A stretch of DNA of 64,000 nucleotides, taken from NCBI GenBank assembly GCA_010015655.1, contig ML976674.1, forward strand, positions 894,624-958,623, read 5' to 3'. The DNA is from Bimuria novae-zelandiae CBS 107.79 (lineage: Eukaryota; Ascomycota; Dothideomycetes; Pleosporales; Didymosphaeriaceae). Shown one piece after another: positions 33,125 through 44,776 of this stretch. Position 1 is the first letter of the stretch. Each line of letters opens with the position of its first letter. Position numbers and translations under genes: made by a program. The notes beneath the pieces are model-generated. The model was not told the origin of the DNA and did no database searches. It worked only from the letters and a program-made list of their open reading frames with translations.

Positions 33125-34851
33125 ATGCTCAGCATTTTTCTTACACACACGCTCATATATATCCTTGCTGGATTGACCATCTTGTACATACTTAATGCCC
33201 TTACCTATAGAAGACGTAGTAAAGGCGCCAGGTCCGTTCCCGGACCCAGAGGTATGCCATTGTCTCCGCTTTGAGGACCCCAGCTGAAAGCTCAAGGCGT
33301 ACCCATAGTGGGCAACATCTTCAACATGCCCAAAGACTTTCAGCTCATCCCACTCTTCAATGAGTGGGCCCCACCAATATGGCGACGTCGTCTCCTTCAA
33401 TATCCTCGGTGTAAACCAAGTCCTTCTCAACACTGAGAAAGCCGCAAACGACCTCTTCGTCCAACGCGGAAACCATTACTCTGATCGCGGCATTCCCACG
33501 GCCATGGCAGAGTGTATATCCAAAGGGCGCGTGACAGCACTCATAGGTCGGATTGGCAAGTGTCCACACCTCCGAGAACACTCTTCTATGCTGATTTACA
33601 CCCAGAGACCTGGCGCAAGCACCGCAAGCTCCTGAACAACGTCCTCTCCTCGGCGGCCACCACACGCTACGAGCCGTCCATCGAGATCGAAACCGCGTAC
33701 ACGCTCCACGACCTGCTGAGTAGCCCAGACCGCTTCTCGGATCACATCGAACGCTACGCTTACGGCCTCGTCTTCCGCATCGGTCTTGGCCGTAGCGTCA
33801 GGAGCCTAGACGATGCCTTCTTTAGAGAGGTTCTGACCACAATTGACGAGGGCATGCTTGCGTTCCGCGCCGACAAGTTCGCTTGCAATATTTGGCCCCA
33901 CTGATCCACGCGCCCGACTGGCTCGTGCCATCGAACAAGACGCTGAAGAAGTACGATCGACACCGTTCAGCGCGATGTGAAGGAGGCGATGAAGAATGGC
34001 TCCGCGCCGGACTCGATGCTGCAGTGATTCCTGGAGAATATAGAAGACTACGGGACCTCGGAGGAGCATGGCACGTGGATATTTCAGTCGCTTGTTGGCG
34101 CGGGGACGCGATCGCCGTATAATGCGTTGATGCAGTATACCATAAATATGATGAACCATCCGGAGTGGCAGCGCAAGGTGCAGGAGGAAGTGGATATGGT
34201 AGTTGGTAAAGATCGGCTGCCTACTTTCAAGGACATACCGCAATTGCCGACGGTGAGGGCTGTTGTTAAGGAAGGCATCAGGCATCGGTCGATTGTGGCG
34301 GAGCTTGGGATTGCGCGCAAACTGGATCAGGACGACTGGCACGAGGAATATTTTATCCCCAAGGGTACTATTCTGCACTCGAACTTCAGGTAAGCTGGTG
34401 GTCTCTAATATTTAATGTGAAGTGACTGACCAACACCAGCGCGATTTTCTCAGATCGCACATTGTACCCTGATGGCTCAGTGTACAATCCTGCCCGCTGG
34501 CTCGGCCCCTCGTACCCGACCTACAGGGAGCCTTTAAGCATTTATCCGAACCTTACAGGCTTCACTTCTTTCGGCTATGGGCGGCGCGCGTGTCCTAGGA
34601 CAAATTTTACCGACCGAACACCAACTGTAATGGTAGCGAGGCTAGCGTGGGCTTTCAACATCAAAAAGCAAATAGACCCTGTCACCAGGAAGGAGTTACC
34701 ATTGAATATCAAATACGAACCGACCCCGAATCCAAAGCCGGAGCCTTTCTCTGCAAGGTTCGAGGTCAGGGACGAGCAGAGAGCAAAGATGATCACCAAG
34801 GAAAAGGAAAAGGAGGACCTGAAGGATCCTCTGTTTGTTGAAAAGAGGTAG
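33125..34851 (+). pseudogene. Cytochrome P450 monooxygenase, disrupted
   Basis: The start MLSIFLTHTLIYILAGLTIL is a typical ER membrane anchor, followed by the proline hinge VPGPRG, an intron (33252 to about 33296) and VPIVGNIFNMP. QYGDVVSFNILG needs a +1 shift near 33369. WRKHRKLLNNVLSS (helix C) and further blocks are separated by more frameshifts near 33580 and 33890-33960. I-helix remnants (LVGAGTRSPYNALMQY) and the ExxR region KEGIRHRS follow. After a 58-bp intron comes YPDGSVYNPARW and the haem loop FTSFGYGRRACPRTNF. The consensus FxxGxRxCxG requires Gly two residues after the Cys; here it is Arg. At least three frameshifts and this substitution mean it is inactive. It resembles fungal class E group I P450s of secondary or xenobiotic metabolism; I cannot name the CYP family. 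Confidence 0.85.
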
Positions 34852-35082
34852 GGCACACACAGCAATCCACGGATTGGTATACGCGAGCTTAGGCTATCCT
34901 TATATCTTTGCTCGTTTCCGTCCCCTTTGTCTCTCTTGACAAATTCATAGCCTCACTAATCCTCCTTGAAGCTAGTAGTGGTAGTGGAGGTCTGCATCGC
35001 TTCAAAGATATGTCGCATACCCTTCTCTTGTAACAAAATATCTACAACGTCCAAAAGTATGCATACCGGTCAAGGCTTTTGA

Positions 35083-37345
35083 TCACCCCAAGCCATCTCG
35101 CTTCTGCAAACAGCTCAGCAGCAACTCAACCAACAACTTTCGATCCACCGGCTTAGCAATATACGCGGTCATACCCTTCGCAATGTAGCTCTCCGCCTGG
35201 CCCTTGAGCGCATTCGCCGTCATCGCCATGATAGGGACGTCTATGCCCGCTTCCCTGATCTTTTTCGTAGCCTGTGTTCCATCAAGAAATGGCATGTTGA
35301 TATCCAACATGATCAAATCGTAAGGAGACGAATTGTTGGGCGGTATTTGTCTTGTTGACAGGCGAACGGCTTCGTTCCCGTCCGTAGCGACGTCGATACT
35401 CTCGAAGCCCAGCCCAGTGAGCATTTTGAGCATGACTTTGCGATTGATCGCGTTGTCTTCGGCGATAAGAATACGGCGATTTCGTGCGAGACTCCTCAGC
35501 TCGTCGAAGGCATGGGTGGACGAAGCAGTAGAAAGTGTCTCGAGCTTGCGCTGGAGGAGTTCGACTTGGCCTAGTTGCTTGACCTTCTTCAGTTTCGCTG
35601 TGAACCAGAATACGCTCCCTTTGCCCTCGGAGTTTGGATGGAAACCGATTTTTCCACCCATCAGCTCGGCCAAGCTTTTGCAGATGCTGAGTCCTAGCCC
35701 GGTACCTTTGTAACGTTTTGTGGCCGAGTTGTCGAATTGAGTGAATGGGGTGAAGAGCGAACCCGAAGCTATGGCGGGCACACCGATGCCACTGTCCACC
35801 ACTTCCGTCAGGATTGTATAGTATTCATCATCTTCCTGTTGTAGCTTTGCCTGCATCCGCACGTAACCTTCATCTGTGAACTTCGTTGCGTTCGAAAGAA
35901 GGTTCTGAACAATTTGCCGATATCGAAGGCTGTCGCCTTCGGCGGCGCTCGGAAGCTTTGGATCGATGCTCTTCTGGAGAAGAACGTTAGGTTTGGAGCA
36001 TTTCTCATGCGTGCGGAAAACCGATAGTATGATATCTGAAACACTGATGATATCGTGGCTTATCGGAAAATTACCGCTCGCCAGTTTGCTGTAATCCAGT
36101 ATGTCGTTAATGACCTGGAGTAGTACCTCACCAGACTCTTCTATGACACGAGCCAGTTCCAACTGCTCTGGATTGAGATCCGTGTCAAGAAGCAACGTCA
36201 AAGCCGCAAGCATTCCGTGCATGGGCGTTCGAATCTCGTGTGACATGTTGGCCAGGAATTCGCTTTTGAGCTTGGATGCTTCTTCGTATGCGGAGATCAG
36301 TGTCGATTCGGCTTTCTTGCGCTCAGTAAGATCTCGAGTAACTTTGCTGAAGCCGAGAAGTACATTGTCCTTGTACACTGGTGTAATTACCACGTTGGCC
36401 CTTAACAGATCAGTTTGGATGGAATAGGTACAATGGACTGCAGCGCTCGTGTAAAGGTCAAGGTGGGCCACAACCTCGCCACTGAATCGCTGGTGTGCTA
36501 ACCCAGGATGAGCAATACAATGGCCAACTTTCAGCTTTGCGCGAGAGTGCAGGTTCAAGATCCAGGCGCACTTACCAGAACCTTGACCCGTCTTTGCGAA
36601 TTCTCCAGCCCTCGTCCTCGCATCTTCCATCTCTTAAGGCGTCGCGGAGTTCCCGTCCTGGCTTGTCGTTATCCCGATCTTCTTGACTGTAAAAGTTGGA
36701 GAAATGCTTCCCGATAATTTCGCTCTTTGTATATCCTTTGAACGTCTGGGCACCGGCGTTCCATGTCGCGACATATCCTTGTGGGTCCAACATAAAAATA
36801 GCGTAGTCCTTGACAGTGTCGACCAGAATCTTGAATGTCTCGTTCGTGTACGATCGTTCTTCGAGCTCCAGTTGCCGTCGGTGAGCTTCGGTCGTATCTT
36901 GGACCTCCATTAAGAAGCACCGGACAGTATCATTGCGGATGATAGGTACGGTGCGGAGAGTCCAGATCCGGTCGTGTAGCCGCTCCTCAAGCATGGATGA
37001 ACTCGCAGTATTCTGAGCAGCGCGGATTCCTCCGCGGACTAGGGCATTCGACGGAAGTGTAACTTTTGCGCAGAAGTCATCGACATGGATGCCAAGGAGC
37101 TGGTCGCGGTTAAGATGGCTTGAGACAGAACGAAATGAGTCTGAGACGTGAATCACTCGGAGGTTGGCGTCCAAGACAAACGTCGGAGTGGGCGTGTAGC
37201 AGAGTATGTCGAGGACGAGGCTGCCACTGTCGCTGTCACTACCAATGGCGTGTTCGCCACTTACCGTATACGTGGGCGGCGGGAGATTGACGGTAGTAGG
37301 AGCGAGTGAAAAGGCAGTCAAATCCCGCGGCCTGAGAGGACTCAT
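35083..37345 (-). CDS. Hybrid histidine kinase with two PAS domains
   Basis: Exons complement 36576-37345 and 35083-36400, about 695 residues; the intron (175 bp) joins RKDGSRFW to ANVVITPVYKD. The start ATG at 37345 (MSPLRPRDLTAFS) is the first in frame; an upstream exon cannot be excluded. Domains: PAS 1 (about 45-150, PTPTFVLDANLRVIHVSDSF), PAS 2 with PAC (about 180-285, DYAIFMLDPQGYVATWNAG, GKHFSNFYSQED), HisKA with phosphorylated His in LANMSHEIRTPMHG (H311), HATPase_c with NLLSNATKFT, DSGIGVP and GTGLGLSI, and a C-terminal receiver with ILIAEDNAINRKV and acceptor Asp in DLIMLDINMP (about D623) plus the conserved Lys in AKPVD. No transmembrane segment, so it is a cytosolic sensor feeding a Ypd1-type phosphorelay. 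All catalytic motifs are intact. The stimulus is unknown. Confidence 0.93.
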
Positions 37346-38084
37346 GTCGGGGAAAGTAGTACCCTGCAACAACAAGGATCATATTACCACGAGTAGGTAG
37401 GTGCCCTACGCGTGCCTCGAGACGCGCGCGTCACGGTGAAAATCGTATGATTTTTGCATGGGAAGACCGGCTTTTTGTGCTCCCTGTGGTCTCTCGCAAA
37501 CCCTCCCTGCAGCCGGGTTTGGATGTGGGTGCGTGGGAAGATCCTGGGCCCGTGGCGCATGCGAGGGTATTTGGCGGTAATCGCAGCTGCATGCTTTAAA
37601 ACATGGCTCTGCCAGTTATTCGCACAAGCCATCTATGCACCTGCATTCTGGCTGCAGGCGCCGAAGTGGGTTGTACAGACAGCTGATCGGTCAGCTCGGG
37701 GCGGTTCACAACAACAGCGCGGCGTGAACATGTGGCCTGTGTGCGCAAAGACAGCTAGAATGTGCATGGACAGCCAAAGGCTTTATTGCCATGGGTAGCA
37801 AGACCGTTCTGAGGACACCAGTAGACGTTCATCACTCGCAAAAAGGGGTCCTCCCACGTTGATGTAACACTGTGACGTCATATTTCATATCTCGTGCATA
37901 AGCTCGCTTAAGGCGGCGCAGTGTGCCTTCGTATGGTCAGAAACGTCTTAAACAAGGATGATATTAACCCTGCGCGCACAAGAAGTGACAAACTGTAAAG
38001 ATGTCAAAATGACGACCCCGAAAGTGAAAAAGCAGTACGTCCGTGCGCCAAACTTATGCCCTATGAAATTCGAACGAAACGCTA
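37346..38084. other. Intergenic, upstream of the histidine kinase
   Basis: About 740 bp; likely promoter of the kinase and 3' flank of the YTP1-like gene. No coding region supported. Confidence 0.45.
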
Positions 38085-39623
38085 TCATGAACGAGAAGTC
38101 AAAGGCTGTCGCTCCTTGTCTTCTAGAGGGACCGCATCGTCGTCATCGTCCGAGACGAGGCCTTCCAGTTCGAATTCCTGCGCGTCACGGACCCTTCGAT
38201 CCGCTCGTGCATAGCCATTGGGTGCACCGTTTGATCGTGGAGCTTCAGCGTCACTCTTAGAATTCTGGCCCCATGCATGGACCGCATAAAGGTGTATCAA
38301 CATGTTAACGACTGCTGAAGTTAGTATGAGTTCCACGTCGTAGTGTCCCGGAAGTGGAACAGTCGAGAGAAGGGAGGTGAGCTTACAGAGGAAGAGCAAG
38401 AACGCAATGCTGTACAATATAAAGACGTAAGCTACGTGGGTAACGTGGGCATCGGCAAGAATTTGCATCTGTTCTTCCGTGGCGCCCATGAAGAGGAATC
38501 CCGAAGCGTAAAGTAGGAAGGGAGTGAGGTACTGGAAGCTGTTCGGATCCGTGCCATCTGCGGAAAGGGTATTCTTGTCTCTTAGCACAAACGAGATTTC
38601 CACAATTCTGGCCACTCCAGCCGCCATCAGCGTGTAGCCGAAGACGGTGTGAACCATGGTGGAAATGGGTAGATGCTGTGGATGTGCAGACATGCCCCAG
38701 CCCGTCAACAGGATGACGATACCGGGGATAAGGTTCCTCTTCGGTCTCCCATCTCGCGTCCGGCTCAGCCAAATACCCACGAGACCCGCGCACCACCAAA
38801 TGATACCCATTGTAGTGTGCTGCAGGTCGTTCCCGACCCATGCGTGGCCCCACTGGTGCTCGGTGAAGGTATTGACGCAGCCCCATGCCGCAATGACGAG
38901 CGAATCGAAGAATTCCTGGCTGCGTCCGGACCTCCGTAGCCATAGCTGTCCCACGAGAAGCAGAATAGTGAGGAGAATGCCGTAAGCAATGAAGGCGCCG
39001 CCCATGATGAAGTGAGCGAGACACTGGCCGGTATGGTCCGCGCGGCAGAAGCCCATCGAGGTGATGCCTCCCAGTACGAACTGGACCCAGCTGACAACGG
39101 GCATGAGCTTGCCCACCCATCCGTGAGCCTTTACCACCACCTTCCGGATCTTTCCGTGTATGCCCTTCTCTAGGTGTAGCTTCAGGTAGATGCCCATCGC
39201 GACCTGGGCAATAAGCGTGAACATGAGCGTCGGCACGAACTTGGCGTGGGCGTTTGGCGCAAACTGACGGCCCTTGTGCTTATGACCTAGGAAGTAGCCG
39301 ACGAGGGCAAGGACGGAGCCTGTAGTTTGCACAGGTACGTGCCATTTGGAGCGTATGATTCCCAACACCATTCCGGTGGGGAACAGAATTCCCCAGGCCA
39401 CCGCTTGCACAAGTATGTGCGTCCATAGTATCGTGTCCTGCCCTAGTCAGCCTGTACGCTGGGACCGCAGTGCAGAGCGGGAACCCACGATAGGATGGTC
39501 GGAAATGGCCTGTCCCTCCGGTATGCTGTCCACGTGGTGCTCGTGTCCTGTCGCTGTCGAAGTGGCGCTGAGTAGCAGCAGGGCCCCAAACGCGAAGTCG
39601 CGAGTCCTTAGGCGCGTCTCCAT
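38085..39623 (-). CDS. YTP1-like: YTP1-family integral membrane protein
   Basis: Exons complement 39489-39623 and 38085-39437 give 495 residues; the 51-bp intron (GTGGGT donor, GGCAG acceptor) joins SDHPI to DTILWTHILVQAVAWG. The start METRLRTRDFAFGALLLLSA is a signal peptide. The mature part begins with His-rich GHEHHVDSIPEG, then the DUF2427 region (TILWTHILVQAVAWGILFP, GHKHKGRQFAPNAHAKF, LHLEKGIHGKIRKVVVKAHG) and the Ytp1 C-terminal domain (GSLVIAAWG-like region, TEHQWGHAWVGNDLQHTTMG, TGWGMSAHPQHLPISTMVHT). Nine or more hydrophobic spans are visible. Repeated His in the membrane parts suggest a cytochrome b561-like ligand set, but this is inference. The C-terminal tail is acidic (SDDDDDAVPLEDKE). 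Function is unknown beyond the yeast homologue. Confidence 0.9.
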
Positions 39624-39863
39624 GGTGGTGAGCCTCGCGGACACGTGCAGGTGGTGTGAGAATGCAGCACTCCTACAGTGAGCGTTTCACTAAAGGGGGA
39701 CTCTTGGTGACAGCGCGGCAAAGGCCATCGCATTGAAGGAGCAAAGTGGCCATTCATGCGTCGCTGTTTCCGCTTACGTCACCCCACTTAGCTTCCTTCC
39801 GCTTCCGAGCGGGCCAACATCAACACCATCCAGTGCTGCCAACGCGCGTCTCGCCGCTTCGCC

Positions 39864-41513
39864 ATGGCCGTCGAAAAGGAGGTGACTGAGGTGCCCGACT
39901 CGGAAGAGGAGCCACTGACCTCGTCGCCCAAGATGGTCCCCCACGGCATTCTTGAACAGCTCGATGGAGCAGCGCAAGAGCCGTCACTGGACACGTCGCC
40001 GAGAACAGATGGCTCTCTCGATGAGTCGCAAATCAGCGATGCGAAGGAAGTCATGGACCATTGCTTGCGCGGCGGTCAGCACCAAGTCACGTCAAGCGAC
40101 CTCGATCCATCCGAAACAAATGCACAGGCTAACCCACAAGCCCACACGCTTGAGGAGTACACCAATGATCACAGATCTGCTCTCGAAAATACCTCTTCAT
40201 CTACTGATATCTGCAACTCATCTAGCAAGCAATCAAATGTGCCCAGTGGTCCAGTCTCTCAGCCGGGCGCGAACAGCGAACAGGGCCAGCCGGCAGATCC
40301 GACTGGTGGGTATGATGAGATGAGGTTCACTGCAGCAATTGAGGAAGGTGCGATCGATGGAGCTTTCCAGACGATAGCGGACATAGCACCACTGGGCGCA
40401 CCGGCCGAGACTGAGGGCCTGCCAGATTTGTTGCATTTGGATGAAGCTGCTTGTGTGCAGCAGGATCAAGAGAAGTTGTGCGTGCATCCAGAACAAGCGC
40501 CCGAGGAATCCGAGCAAAGTTCCAGGGTCGGGAAAGAGAGTCAGGAGAACAGTACGCACACTCTCAGCCGAGATCGCGGCTCGTCATGTCCACCTGAACT
40601 CGCCCCAGGAGGACCATCGTGCTCTGCGGCGAAGTATGCTTGCGCAAGATCTGTCACCACAGATGGTACATCGCAGGCTAGACAGAGGGACAGTATCGAA
40701 TCGTCAATGTCGTCTGCCGGAGAGCTGAAGGATCTAATAGGCGATGTTGTCATTGCGGAAAATTCTAAGGCGGATGTGACTGGTGAGCTTGCATGCTCAA
40801 CATCGAATGTTGAACGCCAGATGGCTGGAAGCCAAACAACACCGGACCAAGACTATCTTCGCATCGATGTAGACGCATCTTCGACGCCAGATCATAGTGG
40901 CACTGCAAGTGCTGAAGCCATGGACCAGCCAGCAGCACTTCCAGTGACCGACATGCCGTCGCTTGAGAATGTGAACACTACTAGCCGGGATGGTGTTGAA
41001 GCGCTACATAATACCAGCATGTATGCAAAAGTTCTGACCGGAGAAGAGACTATTTCCGTGAAAGGGCAACCCGACTCGTCTGCAACAAATACCGCGACTT
41101 GTCCGGAGCCATCGCAAGATGCACGATCCTTTGCACACGCTCCGTCATCAGCAACGTCAACCCATGAGGATACGCAACCTGCTCCAGCGAAGAGCGCTCA
41201 AGAAATCACCCTTGCTGAATTGAAAGCTCAGCGCGCTAGTCTCATCGCATCCCTTGCTGCCTTGCCTAGCATTCGGGGGCTTATCGCACAGTCTAAAGAC
41301 TCGTGTGCGACTTCTCAACCAACAAACACAAAGCCCACAGAGAGCGAGATTCTAGCGGCAGCGCACAAGCTTAATAAAAAGCACATCAAGCTATTGCACG
41401 AGTACAACGAGATGAAGGATGTCGGTCAAGGCTTGATGGGTCTTATTGCAGACCAGCGAGGTGTTCGGATCGTGGAGGTGCAAGACGAGTTCGGCATTGA
41501 TACACAAGACTAA
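39864..41513 (+). CDS. SWI5 family: Swi5/Sae3-domain recombination protein with long N-terminal extension
   Basis: A single exon of 549 residues. The last ~110 residues are the Swi5 domain: EITLAELKAQRASLIASLAA, ESEILAAAHKLNKKHIKLLH, EYNEMKDVGQGLMGLIADQR and GVRIVEVQDEFGI. Swi5 with Sfr1 (Sae3 with Mei5 in yeast) stabilises Rad51/Dmc1 filaments in homologous recombination. The domain is a coiled coil and ends near the C-terminus as usual. Residues 1-440 are acidic, Ser/Thr/Gln-rich and low in hydrophobic residues, so probably disordered; yeast and human members lack such an extension. The start MAVEKEVTEVPDSEEEPL includes a SUMO-interaction-like VPDSEEE segment. The gene diverges from YTP1 with 240 bp between starts. 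Confidence 0.88.
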   Translation: MAVEKEVTEVPDSEEEPLTSSPKMVPHGILEQLDGAAQEPSLDTSPRTDGSLDESQISDAKEVMDHCLRGGQHQVTSSDLDPSETNAQANPQAHTLEEYTNDHRSALENTSSSTDICNSSSKQSNVPSGPVSQPGANSEQGQPADPTGGYDEMRFTAAIEEGAIDGAFQTIADIAPLGAPAETEGLPDLLHLDEAACVQQDQEKLCVHPEQAPEESEQSSRVGKESQENSTHTLSRDRGSSCPPELAPGGPSCSAAKYACARSVTTDGTSQARQRDSIESSMSSAGELKDLIGDVVIAENSKADVTGELACSTSNVERQMAGSQTTPDQDYLRIDVDASSTPDHSGTASAEAMDQPAALPVTDMPSLENVNTTSRDGVEALHNTSMYAKVLTGEETISVKGQPDSSATNTATCPEPSQDARSFAHAPSSATSTHEDTQPAPAKSAQEITLAELKAQRASLIASLAALPSIRGLIAQSKDSCATSQPTNTKPTESEILAAAHKLNKKHIKLLHEYNEMKDVGQGLMGLIADQRGVRIVEVQDEFGIDTQD

Positions 41514-42990
41514 TGGCAGTGGTGTTTCGGTGTTTCTATGGCGTCATCAGTTTCCCCATTTACCAGGATAAGATACCCAAGGGTTCGGCGTTGTTTGGTC
41601 TCTGATTCACTGTCAACACATTTCTTATATACATCCCTCGGTAGCTCGTTTCCATTTTACTGGAGATGAGTCGTCTCATAATCCAAAGCTCCCCAAGGCC
41701 GCATGAAGAAGCTGCTCGTCAAGCTCCGTCTATCATGCCGAGACCAGCAGGTCACGTAGCACGATAACAGCCTAACCCTGCAGTGAAGAGGAATGTAACC
41801 AAGCATCTCGTCTATCACGCATTATCGACACGACCTATGTGGATCGGCGTGTATCAGCATGATGTTATATAGTGCACAGCTTCTAATGGACATACTTTGG
41901 CAGTTCTACGGACCTGCATTGTCCTTGGCATTTCTACCTATACGCCCACAGCAGCGGATCTAATCACAGTTGGGCTCCGCGCCGTCCCGCAAACTCCACA
42001 AATAGGCTCGGGCTGCGCCAGAACGAGAGTGCTTCCTCCCACGTCTAGGCGAATGGTTAGCGATCGTACAAATTGCCGATCCTCCGAGGAACCTCATCCC
42101 TACTGTGTTGCACGAAGAGTATCGTACTCAACGTGAAAACGTTGTCGCCGAGCTTTCTTTGCACTATGCCGTAACACACAAAGCGGCGATGGGCATTCAA
42201 CTCCCGCACGCACTTCACATCAAACTGTATCCATACCAAAGCAAGGCATTTACTTTGATATGAGATCTGCTCTTTTGCGATCATGCTGTTGCTCCATGAA
42301 ATCGAGACATGGTGATCGGTTCTTGGTAACTGTGTTCCGCCTTCGTGAGACGCAACGTGCCTCACCATCAACATTTCTCGTGACATCAGCCGCAATCGCT
42401 ATTTGCATAAAGATCGCCAATGAACATGTTTGCTCCAAACGGGCCAGGTCCAAAGAACTCTGGGCATATTTTAGGTATTACCGGGGGTTCACTCGGCATA
42501 ATTTTGGGATGGTGAAGCGCGAGAGCGTAGCGCTCTATCTATGCCATGTACGTCATTCAGACCAACAGCACAACCGTACCACTCCGAGACTAATGCTTCG
42601 TTACGAACAATTGGTAGGAGTTTGAAAAGTTGCGGGGTTGCCAAACTCAGCATTAGTTCACGGCAAGGTCTACCGTGTGATTCGCTCCCTGGAAACTCAA
42701 CATCCAAGTTTCAACACCATCTTTACTGACCACGATCCTCTCGACCCGATGAACTTAAGACCAGAAGCAATGATATCATACGCCTCACCTATATGGAAGA
42801 CCTGGACGACCTAGTCAACGAGAGAGATAAGCATGAAGTATAAAACAGTGAAGAGAACGCTGAAATACAGTCCCCCACACGGCCACGTTCCAGCTCTACC
42901 AACACCAGAAATCAACACTTTCCCCAGTTCTATCAGCTCTTCTTCGTTTCAGCACCTCCGCAACCGCTTCACTATTGCGCGATCATCAAC
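41514..42990. other. Intergenic, no gene supported
   Basis: About 1.5 kb between the Swi5 gene and the secreted glycine-rich protein. Open frames (42260-42625 and antisense) lack family features. The last 200 bp hold the promoter of the next gene. Confidence 0.45.
42839..42845 (+). promoter_or_regulatory. Possible TATA box of the secreted protein gene
   Basis: TATAAAA about 150 bp upstream of the ATG at 42991, with pyrimidine-rich sequence between, which fits a TATA-driven fungal promoter of an inducible gene. Position and motif only. Confidence 0.4.
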
Positions 42991-43525
42991 ATGCAATTGA
43001 CCACCATCATCACCGTTTTGGCGATCTCCGCCTTTACCCTCGCCGGACCTGTGGACGTCCCTGCTGCGGAATACGGCCACATGGAGTCTGCAAACCTCGT
43101 AGCTCGCGTGGCGCTCCTCGAGAACCAACTTCACTCCATGATGGAGAAACAGAAACGCTCGCTGTCTGGCCGAGGTGATGGATATGGAGCTGGTGATGGT
43201 GGTGATGGTGGAGGCGGAGCTGGCGGTGGAGCTGGCGGTGGAGCTGGCGGCGGTGCTGGTGGCGGTAAGTCACTGTCTTTTCTCCCCCGCCCCAAACTTC
43301 CCCCACAACGAAAATTATCACTAAATTTTGAAACCAGGCGGCGGCTTTAGTTCGATTTGCATCGGCGGTGGAGGAGGTGGCTTAGGTGGCGGCGAAGGAG
43401 GAGGTTCCGGGTGGGGAAACTTCTTCGCTCTGGATGATGCTGGCAACAAGGTCACGTTTGATCCCGCTGTGCAGGGGGTGGTGCCAAGCCCTACTGACCC
43501 TGCCGCGAAGCCGAAGAAAGAGTGA
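42991..43525 (+). CDS. Small secreted glycine-rich protein
   Basis: Exons 42991-43264 and 43338-43525 (73-bp intron, GTAAGT donor, CCAG acceptor) give 153 residues. The start MQLTTIITVLAISAFTLAGP is a clear signal peptide, cut probably after LAG or near VPAA. A short propeptide-like part contains a possible Kex2 site (EKQKR before SLSGRG). The middle is a low-complexity Gly/Ala run (GAGGGAGGG type) that spans the intron and continues as GGGGGLGGGEGGG. The C-terminus, GNFFALDDAGNKVTFDP.., is more complex and ends in AAKPKKE. There is only one cysteine. Candidates are a cell-wall structural protein or an effector-like secreted protein; no named family is recognised. Confidence 0.72.
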
Positions 43526-43784
43526 TTCTCGGTCATGCATGAGAGACGGTGAAGATACGCATACGGATCTGTACGATATTACAGTTGAGCGTTCCATTTT
43601 GACGATCCATTTATGAATGCATGAGTTACCTATTTTGAACCTACATCTTCTCATGGTTATTGTACACTGGGTGATGATTGACCGGTCTGTCGAGTAAACT
43701 AAATGCGATGCTCTCAGATTCTACCGGATCGCAATCGAAAAGGTTACAGGTCAATCAAGCGTGTTGAACATCATTCCGCTAAAG

Positions 43785-44776
43785 TGATATACCTTGCCCA
43801 CCCACCTTCAGCTTCAAAAATGTTTTCGACCTCGCTACATACTCTCAGAAGGTATTGATCGCGATATCGCCCCGCTATGACGCTCAAACCAATCGGCATT
43901 CCATTCTCACCTTTGAAGCCTGGAACATTGACGACGGGCATGTGCATCGCCGTTCACAGACCGCAAAATGCTGCATTACCCGTGCTCTCTAGCCCCACCG
44001 GTGCTTCATCGAGCACGCTCGGGCCAATAAATCGCAGCGTATTTGGAAGCCAGTGCATCGAGCTTTGGTCGCATGGCTGCCAGTCCATCGAACGCCTTCA
44101 ACTGGTCTTGTCGTGTGTGTTTGTCATTGTTCTCGGCATGACCGAGCAAAGATTGGTGCATCTTGTCCTTTGACTGACAGTAGTCAGGGAGGAAGGCCAC
44201 GCGACCATCACCTGACAGGACTTGCAGGTGGTACTTGTAAATCGACCGGAACTCGTCAGGGAGCGTGATCTCTTCAATCTCCGCACCGTGGGCTCGCAGC
44301 AGCTCAGCCCCTTTTTTGAGAGCGGCCACTGTTCCTGGGCCGGGCTCGGGCCATTCGGGCGTAGGGAGGGCCAGGAGCGCGAACTTCGCACCCTTCACTG
44401 TGAATGACTCCACTGGTTCGTCATCGACAAGTTGAAATGCGTCTAGAAACAACTTCAAATCCTCGACGCTCCGCGAGTAGAGCCCCAGGGTGTCGAAGAT
44501 GAGAGAATACAGCTTCTGGCCTTCCCGCGATATCGAGTTCCAAGTTTGCTTCATCGCGTATATGCCATTGAACGAGCCTGGCCGAATCGTACTCCCCACC
44601 GTCTGTGTGGCCAGACCAATGGGGACCTGCATGTCACCAACTGCTGCTCCAGACCCTGATGAAGAACCGCCTGGTGTTCTTGTAGGGTCATAGGCGTTAG
44701 TCGTTTTAGTACCCTTGTGTCAAGGGCCTACCACTATAGCTGCGAATTCGGTGGTCGTAGTCTTTCCTGTCATATA
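43785..44776 (-). pseudogene. Amidase (amidase signature family), truncated and broken
   Basis: Reading from 44770 downward: GKTTTTEFAAI, then a short insertion with a TGA, NAYDPTRTPGGSSSGSGAAV (the Gly/Ser-rich amidase signature that bears catalytic Ser residues), MQVPIGLATQTVGSTIRPGS and a long open stretch to 44006. A frameshift near 44045 precedes PVGLESTGNAAFCGL; the expected Trp codon is TGA; then MPVVNVPGFKGENGMPIGLS and the C-terminal DQYLLRVC..V follow to about 43785. The N-terminal part is cut off at a TA dinucleotide where the Tc1/mariner element starts. About 25 codons beyond that element (47310-47390, minus strand, GTLPSFMAFSNTSVV) can be read as further amidase, suggesting that the element inserted into the gene. 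Amidases hydrolyse carboxamides; this one is inactive. Confidence 0.82.

Noticed and set aside
38383..39120. A 245-codon minus-strand frame inside the YTP1-like gene
   Set aside because: Same strand but shifted frame relative to the conserved YTP1 reading; codon composition explains its length.
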